The position numbers and the translations under genes are program-made. From assembly GCA_013399875.1 (NCBI GenBank), contig VXAZ01006882.1:124001-188000 (forward strand): a DNA stretch of 64,000 nucleotides, read 5' to 3'. Below, piece after piece: positions 12,201 to 24,200 of this stretch. The notes beneath the pieces were generated by a model, which was not told the origin of the DNA, made no database searches, and was given only the letters and a program-made list of their open reading frames with translations. How positions within the stretch are numbered: position 1 is the stretch's first letter; each line of letters begins with the position of its first letter. Origin of the DNA: Gymnorhina tibicen. Its lineage: Eukaryota > Chordata > Aves > Passeriformes > Artamidae.

Positions 12201-15200
12201 GGTGGTCTTACCACCAAGGGTTTGGAACTCAGAGCATCACTTTATCAGTCCAGAAATCTATGCCACAATATTATGTCTGCAAATACATTACTGGCTCTGC
12301 ATTATTGACACAGACAGAATTACAAACCTAGAAGCCCAAGCACACACAGCATGGAAAATACATTGAAAATCAGCAGTGACAAAGGAAAAATACTGTTTAC
12401 CTTAAGTTATATTTAAATGGCTGACATGGAATCAAGACACTGGGACCAGCTTTCTGCAGTCATTTTGCAATGAAAACATTTTTCATAAAATGCTTAGACA
12501 TGAATGTTCCACGTAACTCAATTGGAGAATGAGCAAAAAACATCATATATGAAGTATTATCAAACCCACATTTACCTTTATCACTTGTCATTATGGTATA
12601 CTTTAGGTGCATATAATGACACACCAACTGAGCCAAACCATAGTACCTCAGGAAGCAAACACAGCCCAGAACTGGGTGCGTAAGTCTTAACTGAACTCCC
12701 TACCCGACTGTCATGACAACCTCTTCTGAATCAACACCTGTTCATTCATACAATGTACTACCATTTTAAAAATTTCTTTTAAAAAAATCTGGAGCTCTTA
12801 TTTCAATAATAGTAATAGTTCTGAAAACTGATTCAGACATCTCAGATATCAGTGAATTACTATTTTTATCTGGACAATGAATTAGGTGTTTTTAAAAACC
12901 TCATTTTATCACTCTTCCTAACTACCTTTGGTGTAAAATGGCTCTCCAGCAATAGTCAGGGAGTAGGTCCACCTAATACTCTTAGTATTTCAGCACTGCT
13001 TGAGTATTTATTGCTTATTATCTGTGTCCTCCTCAACATGACAACTTGAGAAAGCTGTGACTGCTATGTGAGGTCTGGTGAGCCCACAAACGAGTTTCAA
13101 TTAATTTGAAGAGCAGTCTTTAGCCTAATGCAATCTTCTGGCCTGGCCACAGGCACAGCAGTAAGTTGAATACCATTTGACTTGCAGCTTTACACCATTT
13201 TACAGTAAGAGCAGACCCAGCAAAACCTACCTGGAGGGCCTGGAAGACCTGCTTGTCCTGGAAACCCATCCATTCCAGGGTCACCTGGTGGTCCACGAAC
13301 TCCACTAGGACCTGGGTATCCAACACCAGGAGAACCAGTTTCTCCACGATGGCCCTTGGAGCCAGGTAATCCTGGCAGGCCTTTTTCGCCTGGGAAACCC
13401 AGTCCACCATCACCCTGTGCACAGCAAAGACAACTACAGCTGAAAATCAAAGGGATGCAGAAAGAATATCCACCACTACCATTTTTAAGAGTGTGTAAGA
13501 GTTTGGTTTGTTCTGTGCAAGGTTCATGTGAGCCTGAAAAGATATATAGAAACCACTGTAAATAATCCATCCTTATTTTAAAATGCAGCAAAACTTGGTG
13601 ACTGTTACAAAGAATATCTTATGTTGTATTTGCCAAAATGCAAATATTACATATTCTGAAAGATATATACCTTCTTTTTAATTAGTAAGATTCTGGTGTG
13701 ACTTTTTAATTTCAATTGTGCCTACAATGTCTTTTGTCTTTTAGGACACAACATAGAACAGCATTAGGGTCTACTGAAGTTTATCTTTTGATAGAGGCAT
13801 TAGGATTTCCAATTTTTAATCATGACCAAGACAAATTTGTGCTCAGGGACTGTGAGATTTTTATGTATTTGGAGATTTACCACAGGGCTAATCAGGACTA
13901 GTTTACCAGGCCTGGCTATTTTCTCTGCTCCTTATTCCAGTTCTAAAGTACTGCTACTAAGTTAATCTGAACTTACTGGAGGGCCTGGTGGGCCTGGCAA
14001 GCCTGGAAGTCCATCCCTGCCAGGAGTTCCCGGGATGCCTGAAGGTCCTCTGGGCGCTGTCGCACCGCGGTCCCCACGAGCACCTTTGACTGTTGCATAG
14101 GATGGATCCCCTTTTTCTCCCTTAAGGCCTGGAAGTCCTTGCTGACCAGCTGAAGCCTACAGACCAATAGATAAAGAAAAGGAACATGAACAGGCAGAGA
14201 AAAGGCTTTGCTTCTTAAAAATGTCATATGAGGACAGGACACAATGACCGGATCAGAAAGAATCTCCAGAGGGTTCCCTATTGTATACATTACCTTGGGG
14301 AAAAAAATAAAGAGAGGTTTGATTATTTTCAGCTGTTTCTACCATCACTACAGCTCCACAGTGGCAAGCCAAACCCTGGTAACAGTGACAGCAATCTTGC
14401 ATGGCATCTGGGAACATTACATCACTCATGATACAATGAGACCCAAGTAATGAATCTTCTTCCCTATCGCTTGGTGTGCTGCACTTACTGACACTGATAA
14501 AGATACTCTGAAGACAAAAGACTGGTATCTTTATGGACTACAACTTTCAAAAGTAAATACTTGCAATGAGCAATGCTCAGCACTTTGGAAAATCCTATTT
14601 GTTATGGTTGCTGTTTGATAAAAAGCAGAGCTCAACTCTCATTAATGTATTTAGCATACAGCAGTTAGGAAGCATCTGTGGTGCAAAGTTTTTATAGCTA
14701 TGAGCAATGATGTGGAAAGATCTCCCTGTCTGATTTTTCAGATCTTCTCTCCATGCACATGTACAACTGCTTCTCCAGCCAGCCCTTACTTAGGAAGATC
14801 CCTGGATCTAATCCATCTATGTCTACTTCCAAGAAACCCTGGGATGAATAACTGTTACCACTTTTATCTTGATGAATGTGCAGTTCTCAGAACTTAAGAA
14901 CCATTTGTTCTCCCATTTTTATAGCTGATAATATCTTCACTTTCAATTTCTTTACACAGATCAGTTTCTAGGTTGGTTTTTTTTTTATCCAAACAAATAG
15001 AAGCAATTATGAAAAAAAAAAAAGTGTTTTGCTTTCATTAAATTCAAGACCAGCACTTGCACATGGGCACTCCTGTAATTCACAACCACCAGCATTAACT
15101 CCTCCTGCCTTACCGGAGGGCCTCGCAGTCCTGGTGCTCCCACAGAGCCTGGGTCTCCACCAACGCCCTTGGCACCAGGCACACCAGGGCTTCCCGACGG

Positions 15201-18200
15201 ACCTGGTGGACCTGAGATGCCTTTTAGACCAGCTCTTGTAACTCCTCCATCACAAGCACAATCACCTGCCTCTCCTGGAAAACAGTCAACACTCCAAACT
15301 GAGTTTCATTTGGATAAAGACCCTTTTCAGTTGCAAGATTTCCAAAAGCAGTATTTGATTCAATTAAGATGAAGCCATTCTCATATGATTTGATTTTATG
15401 CCTCCTCTGCTCAGGTGATGTGAGTGCCAAGCAAGTGGAGCTCAGGTTTTCTCCACTTTAATTTCCATGCAATGCCTATCAGCAAATAACCATGTGCAGC
15501 ATGAACCTCAGCACTTCTAGACCCCTTCCCAAAGGTTAAACTTTCCTAAACAGATGGGTTTAGGGGAGTTTTAGGGAGGTCTTGTACATTTTTTAAGAAA
15601 TAGTTATCAGAGAAAACAAATCCATACTCCCCCTCACAGTAAGTTACAATGACCCCCTGAACTGTGACTGGCCATGGAACCAAACAGTCACCAAGCACAG
15701 TGATATCTGTGTCATCATGGCTTTTGCTGCTGGTTCTGTCACACACTAAGACCCAAATTCTCACAGTTTTTAGCACCAAGGAGAATAAAATTAAGTTTTT
15801 CTGTCATTTACAGCCTGCATTGCAAAAAACAGTAAACAAGATTTTATTTCTAAGTCTCATGGCTTTAAAGTATAACTTACTTAGCTAATTTTCTGGGTAT
15901 GAGATGTTTATCAGCTTATTTGCCTGAGCAGAGTAAGAAGAAGAAAAGGATTTTACTGTCAGTGCTGGGCACAAGTCTCTCTAAATTGCAAAGGCTGTTG
16001 GCTCTTCAACCCCTCCTGTGATCTGTCATAAAGACACTTACAACTCATCCCTTAGGATACTAACCACGTGTAAATGTCTTTCAGCCCAACGACTGCTGAA
16101 AAGATCTCTCCAAACAAGAGTCAATTACCTTTGTAGCCCTTTGGACCCAAAGCTCCTGGCAGCCCTCTTTGCCCAGGCTCCCCCGGGGCCCCAGTCCTTC
16201 CACTCAGGATTGTCCCTGGGGAGAATGAAGGGCCTATATGCAGAAAGAAGGCAAGGAAAAGACACGAGAAGGCTGATTCCAGCTCATTACTGACTTACAA
16301 CATCAGTGATGCAACTGGCACCAGACTAAACTGCAACTGTGGATGTAACACAAGGAGATGGATCTTGGTTGGTACCGTGGGCTGCAGTTCTCTGCCACAT
16401 TTGCATCTAGCTCCTCTCACAGAAAAGCAAAAGCTCGCACAGTGTGGATGCAACAGAGTTTCATTCCTCTACTCCGCCACCGCACTTTTTCACAGATTTA
16501 CCAGCTGACCAAAGAACTCACCAAACTGTGACAGGTAATGTAAAGAAGGGCAAATGACTTTCATTCAGTGGCTGCAGATCACAAAAGATACTAAAGGGCA
16601 AAAGGGTTAAGGGGACTTTCCCTGTCCCTCACTTCATGAGTGCAGGATTGTTGTCCACATCTCTTTATATGTTGAATAGAATGAAACATAAGCTGACGGA
16701 AACAGCAGTGGAAAGCGATCAAACATAACCTAAAGCCAGACTGTCTGAAAACCCTTCCCCCTGTGACAGCAGTAAGACGGAGCGCTGACCAGCACCGTCT
16801 GCTGCTCCACGGAACCAAACTGCAGCCATCAGCTAAACACAGCTACAGGAGCTTTACAGACTCTGCACAAAAGTGAGCCAGATTTGACTAGCAAACAGTT
16901 ATTGATAAGAGAACACTTATTTCTTCTGCACAGAAAATAATTTCATGAGACCATGCTCACTGGCTCCATCGCTGGAGAGTCCCCTGTTCTGAAGGGTTGG
17001 CTCTCAAAAAAAACCAGCTTATGGCAGAATGGTAAAACACAGTTTTGTAAAATAAATCCTAATCGTGTAATACTCAATTTCTGAGGAAAACAAAACAATA
17101 CACAATTAAACTTATCAGGACATCCATACAAATGAATGTAAGCTGTTCACAAGACCCACATTTACCTCAGGTTTTCATAAGGTTATGGTCTGTTCTTTAC
17201 CTAAGTGAATAGGAGACTAGCCTAGACCTTCAAAGTTCTTTTGTGCCATAAATTGTGTCAACACAACTTTGTGCTTCAGTCTCCCAGGCCACACTTAATA
17301 ATAATTAGGTCTATTGTCTTACTTTATAGGAATATCTGCTGATATATATAAGTCTGTGAGCTACAATCACAATGAGGTGTCAGTCAAACATTTACAATTT
17401 ACAGATGAATAATCCTTGCTGGCAAAGAACTAAATATATAAATGATTATTTATCCTATTTCACTCTGAATCCAATACAAAAATAGATGTAAAACTTCTAC
17501 ATACGTGGCAAACCAGGCAATCCTGGTGCTCCTGGCAGACCTGGTAAACCACCTCTGCCGGGAGGGCCTGGTAATCCAATTGTTGCTCTTCCTGGTTCTC
17601 CCACTTCACCCTTCACTCCTGGAATACCCGGAGACCCTCCAGGGCCCATTCCATCTAGACAACAGCAACACAATGAACAGCTCTCCAGCAGCAAGCACAC
17701 TGAAGTATTTTTAATGTTAAAATAATTACCGTTGTACCCTGAACTGCAATAATGTTAGCACAGAACAATTTATAGTTGTACACCAATGAAAAAGTACTAG
17801 TTGGAGGGACCAGCTGGCTCCCATTTACACACTCCTTTGGTCATCCAAAAAACTTCACAGCACTGCATTCAAGTCTCACTGAGCAATCAGACAATTAACT
17901 ATGTAAGACTGAGGGGGGTTTATTTTCTGATTTTCTTGGTAGTTCCTAGTCTCTGGATTATTGCAGGCCAGAATTCCTCAGATGACATTCAAGTGAAACA
18001 GAAATTTTTGAGTGAGATCTTTGATGGGACAAATAGGTTGCATCCCCAGTGGGTTTATCAAGCCAATCTGTTAGCTCTTTGTTGCAAATATAAAAAGTCA
18101 GAAAAAAATTTCAAAAACATTTATTATAATTTAAAATGCAGGAAAATTTCTGCCAATCAGCACACTAAAAATGGAAATCAAACCACAGCCTCCTGTGCAC

Positions 18201-21200
18201 ACTGCCACACCAAATAGTCACATGTGAAGACTTACCCGGGCTGTAATAATTGTGGCACTAATTCTGCTCCCATCCAAGTCAACACAATTGGCTTCCCTAT
18301 GTGTCAACCCTGCCTCCTATTTCTCATACAGCAGCCTGCAAACCAGCCAGCTGAAGGAGCAGGGAGAGGCTTGCTCCAATACCTTCACCATCTCCAGGCC
18401 ACTACCCAGAGACTTCTCCACAAAACCCACAGCAAGAGCACTGGAAGCAGCTGCTTTACCTCTCTCCAGGCCTGGGAACCCTGGAGCTCCTGGAAGGCCT
18501 GGTAAACCAATGATCCCTTCATCTCCTGGAGGACCAGGTATTCCTGGGTTTCCAGGGTCACCCGGGGCACCTATTAAGAGAAAGAGAAAAACAAGGAAGA
18601 AAATCTCATCAGAATTTCTGCTGAAAGACTGTTCAGTCAAATACTGTAGTGGCCACTGATCTCACAGATAGCAAAGGCTGCCAAAATGTGAGCAGAAAGC
18701 CTGTTAGTCAAAGCTAATAATACAGGGAAAAATTCCTCCTGAGTTGTTAAAGAGGTTGTTTCAAACTTGACTACATGTGAAGGAGAAAGAATAGGAGAGA
18801 CCATACAATTTGTCCCCTTACCTTTATGGCTTCAGAGACTGTTCCCCTGCAGGCCTCAGTCAGCTGTGGCATTAATTAAGCTCATTTTCTCAACAATATT
18901 CTTACCACATTGGACAACAAATAACAGCAGAATGACATTCAGAGCACCCTTTACCAAGCAGCACCAGTAAGCCATTTTTCCTTGGTACACTGGAGACAGA
19001 TTGAAGTCTGTCTACAGAGGAGACATAGCACTTGCCCGTGCTTACACAGAGCCTGTCTCCCAGGCAAGACATTTAATTCTGCCTTGAAACACATCATTCT
19101 GCAACGTGGGGATGAATGGCTTTCTGTAAATTCTGAAGTTATAAAAAAAGGACTAAACAAATGTGTATGAAAACAATACAGAAATAAAGCAAAAATAACA
19201 AGGGATGGGTTAGACCCAATATACAGTGTGGGGAAGTGGTAAAATACAGTAAGAAAATAAGTTGGATCAGAAAAAGTGCTTTAGATGAGTTCCAAAACAA
19301 AATGGAAATGTGTACCTGAAATGACTACACCTTCCCTGTCAACAACGACAGGAGGGCCTGGGGGACCGATGTCACCTAATTCACCCTGTAAAGAAAACAG
19401 ATTCACACCACATTCAGATGAGTGATGGAGAGGAGGCTGCTTGTCAGGAAACAGACTGTATTATGGTGCCAATGTCTGCAGTCATTCACTGAGTAACCAT
19501 CATTCTTTATCTTGCTGAAGAATTCACTTTGTTCTGCTATTCATAATCATCTGCTATCCTGACTTACATGTTCCTGTCTGATGAAACTGATGGCTGCTTC
19601 AGATAAGATGGCTGCTGCTATCCAGCTATCCTCTGAAGGTCTCCAATTACCTCAATAGGAAGCATAGACATGTATATACAATGTGTACTGGAGACCAGTT
19701 ATATCAGCACACTAACCAATATCAGGTAGATAATATCTGTTCACTTTGTGGTAAAAGCTATGAGATAGCTGTGAGCTATCTCATTTTTAAGAGCTTTCAT
19801 CACTGCAGTTATCCGTTGCCTTGGAATACTGAACTTCAATAATAGAAGCTTACAGAAAAGTAGATTCCTTCACAAAATCATCCAAGTAGAACAAGCAAGT
19901 TGTGACAAACTGCAGTGTCATTCCTTCCTCTCACTGACACTCTCAAAGAGTATCAAATCCTCTTTAAAAACACAAGTGCAAAATTTGGCTGTTGTCCAAA
20001 TTGCCATCATATTTATCAAATAAACACCATGCAGTGAGCCAGGGCAGTGCACACTTTGTTGCTTCTTCCAGTAATACTCCTCTGTACATAAACTTCTACT
20101 TCTTCCATGTGCTCTGCACAAAAAATCCCTTCAGTATTTGCATTTTACAAGTCTGCAATCTTGGTGGCAGATCAGTGTTTTCACAGCAAACTACTATCCA
20201 GTCATTTTCCATTCAGTTTCCAGCTGTCTGACTGTCCAAGCTGTAATATACCCTGAAAATGTCTGCTATGCATCATCTATCTCCAGTACAAGAAATTGAA
20301 CACGTTCTCAGGCTTGTCCATACTTATAGATCTGTGATCCAAGACTTCAAATAGCCTTGGCAACTATCTTAACATCCACTTACTTCCACCTAATCTTGCC
20401 TCAACGGCCCAATAAATACGGCATTGGTGTAAGTAAAAAGGAGACCAGAAAGGCTACACCTACAATTCTAAGTCATGAAGTTCCATGATTAATATTGGAA
20501 AAATTATTAAAATACCTGAGCATTCACAGCTCGGCAGCCACTCGTTTTTATGCTTAACAATGAAGTGAACGAGGAACTGAAACATTCTGAAAATTACAGT
20601 GATATAGGGGCAAACAGGGGGTTTTATTGGAGCAATGATATTTATTTAATCATGCAAATACCTTAAAAAAACCAGTGCTTTAGTGAGAAGTTACCTTCAT
20701 GCCTTCGACTCCATCCAGTCCTGGATAGCCTGGAACACCTGGATGGCCCTGCAAAATCACATAAGGGAACAACGATACACAGTGAGACAATAAGTGGCAT
20801 TATTTGTTAGTTGAGACATCTGCAGAGCCTGGACTTAAATCACAAACCCAATTCTTTGTCCTACCAAACATTTGAAGAAGAATTAAAGAGAAAACTGATG
20901 GCATCAATTTCTCAGCACTCACAAAATACCAGAGCTCCTTCAGGCCTCCTTGTGCTGTGGAGATGGTGAGAACTCGTGAGCAGGCTGAAGGTGTGCAAAT
21001 CAGGAGGTGTTAACACCTAGGGGTTCTCACAGAACTGTAGAAATGCTTGCAGAATGAAGAGTCTAAAACATTCTTTTCCTTGTCCCACATATTTTCCCTC
21101 TGCTCTTTTCCCCTTCTAAAAAATTATTGGCACCAAAACATTTAAAGTAAGACCGGGAGATGCAGCTCTCTAGCTCCCCATTTCCTGGTAGCATTCTCAG

Positions 21201-24200
21201 GGACACCAAAATTCCCCTTCTGGGTGTCTGACTGGAAATCTACTGCTTTTGTTGGGTAACATATCCAAACAGGCCCAGTACAGATTTCAAATCCCATTGC
21301 CACAGCTGATAAAATAGGATATTCTAAGAGCTCTGGAACAAGGAACTTTAACTTCGAATCTTGCCTGTGATTCTGAAGCCTTGGGCTGCTGCAGCCCCCA
21401 CTTACAGCTCACATCCAGTATTGTTGAGAAACTTGTCATACAGGCTTGTTTTTAATGATATAATTTTAACATACTAATTAGATCATACTGGAGAGACCAT
21501 CACCTGCACTATATTTTGAAAAGAACATACATAAAACAAAATATAGAAGAAAGTGACTGAACATATAGGGTTAATTAGAGAAACAGTTCAAGGGATCTAC
21601 AGTTTTTGATGGACTTGCTACTCAGCTTAACTATTTCAATAAGGCAGGTATACTTATCCATCAGAGAACTTGGAGCCACTAGGTAAAGAAGTCAGTAGCT
21701 CTTAAGCAGTTAGGAGGCTTCTGTAACTCTTAAATACAGTAAAAAATAAAAAAAGTTTCACCTTTCTGCCTGGAATTCCATCAGATCCATCCAGTCCCAA
21801 AAGGCCCTAGAACAGCAAAGAAATCAGCTTTTGGAGGCTCCATCTCAGCTTGATCAGGCTTCAAATATCTCAGCATCAAAGAATGAAAAGTTAAAATTTT
21901 CAAAAGGAGAAGCTACCACTGCTTTTCTTATCTCTCAATTATTAACAATCACAATATGAAGAATTTAACAAAATGACTGAAAAAAGCAGGCTCATCTTAT
22001 TTAACCAGTGTTTTTCTAATAGGCAGTTCAAGTTAAGGAAGTCACGGTGTCTCAACTTACTAGGAACTTAGGTGTTACTTTGTAATCACAAAACCAATAA
22101 ATCTTAGTGTGGTCAAGACTTTCTATCCGACAATTTATTCTGCACACGCAGAACAGCATGTCTGGTCTTTCTGTTGAGTAGGAGCACATCTCTGCAGGGA
22201 ATGCTTCTCTTGATGAAAGGCCCACTTCATGTGTTTGAGAAAAGGCGCTTAAGGACTTTGTGAAGTTACCTACCCTGCCACCTGGTAAGCCAGGAACACC
22301 TTTTTCTCCTTTTTCTCCAACACCTCCAAAGCCCTGTGGAAAAATGTCAACATTAAATCTCTGTGATCTGCTTGGAATTTAACAGCACATCCCTAAGTAA
22401 AGGGAACACAAACCCTTTTATTAATACAAACAGTACAATAAAGAGACAAAGGGAACTGACTCTTACTGTTGGGACTATTTTTTCCCAGAAAGAAAAATTT
22501 CTTTCAACCAGACTTGGCAGTATGTACAGTATAGTACCTGCTTTATTCCCCAAGACTTCTATCCATTTAAACCACGGCACATATTTCAGTAGCAACTGCA
22601 AGTGACCCCATGTTATAGACAGCAAAGACCTGCCAATGCTACTCTGTATTCTACTCTACATTGAGAAATTATTTCAAGTCTCATTTCTTAACAGCAGCAG
22701 CTCAAGGGGATGCTCAGAGCACGCTTTCCCCTTCCAAAGCCCAAGAATGACACAAAACTAGCATTTTCACGGTCAACATTTGGAAATGTTTGGTGGTTTT
22801 CCCAGTCAGCAAGAAGTATCAAATCCAGAGATAGAACACCAGGATTTAATTTCAGCAAGAGTTACAGTAGTTAAGCAATTTCCAGGCTTCAATCTTAAAA
22901 TATCTTACGGTTGTGGTTAAGTTTGCACATATGTTCAATTTCACCAGCTTCAATGGGTCTCTTGTGATGCATAAAGCTAAACATGATCATAATGGAACAC
23001 ATCCAGAAAGGCTAATAAAAAAACTGTGTTTCATGTATAGGTTTTTCTTGCACGTATTTCTCCTAAGAACATCTGTACACTGAAGAAACTGGCAAACAAT
23101 TTATCTTATTAGTCAGAAGTTCCCAAAAATATTTATTCCCTGAACTTATTGAAACAACCTTTGTTTACAAAAAGTTTTAAGCTGGGAAATAGCTCGCTGG
23201 AATTCAGGGGTAAATTGTTTTTCTTAATTCGTATAGAGAAGATGCTACACCATGCTGAGTTGATGAGCACTAATATTAAACAGCCTGTTTTAACTGGGTG
23301 TATATGGACAGAAGGAAAGATCTGCATGTGCTTTACAGCTTTAAAGTGAAATAACAAAAGACACGTTTAGATATAATTAAAGGGAAAAAACTAGGATTTT
23401 TTAAAATGTCTGTGATACAAGGAACACTGCCATCAAGTGGCCGTGACATGGGTAGAGCTCAGTGCAGGTCTTTGCAAACAGGAGGCTGCAGGTACTGAAT
23501 CTTGGCTACTTTGTAAGTCTGTAGTAGGACAGCATTAACTTCTTTGTATCTACAGGACACAAAACTATCAGGTAACAGTTACACTCTTCAAAAAGTCTTG
23601 TGAACATTTTTATCAGATTTTCAAAGTTCTCTGGTGGCTGGAAACTCCTGTAGAGGCTTTGTGAGCTATTCAGAGGTTGTTGAACCCTCTAACCCCTACT
23701 AGGCGTATGTTAAAAACACTCCTCTGTCCTTACCGGGATGCCAGGCAATCCTTGATCTCCAGGGAATCCTCGAGGACCTGGCTCACCCTGGCAAGGGGGA
23801 AGACACAAACACAATACATCACTGTGTCTGTGAAAGCAAGACCTTCCCCTACCCACCCGCCACGCTCCTGACACCTAAAGTAAGGCCTTGTAATTTGTTT
23901 GTCAGCAAGTACATGGGGTTTGTGTCACCGTGTGCCAGACCAAGGGGCTCTCAGCACACTGCTGGTGCATCCTCTGGCCACTTCCCACGGCTTCAAACAC
24001 CTGGGAACTGCTGCTCTACTGTCCCCAACCGCTGCAAGTCAAACTAGAGGCATTTCATATCATCATCCAGGAAACTGCAACATGCACAGTGCCTTGTGAA
24101 GGCAGCAAAATAACACATGATGAGACAGCAATGTTTTCACAACTCTGCTTACAAACTCCAGAGTGAGCCCAAAGGAATGGGGTTTGTTTGAGCCTCAGCT

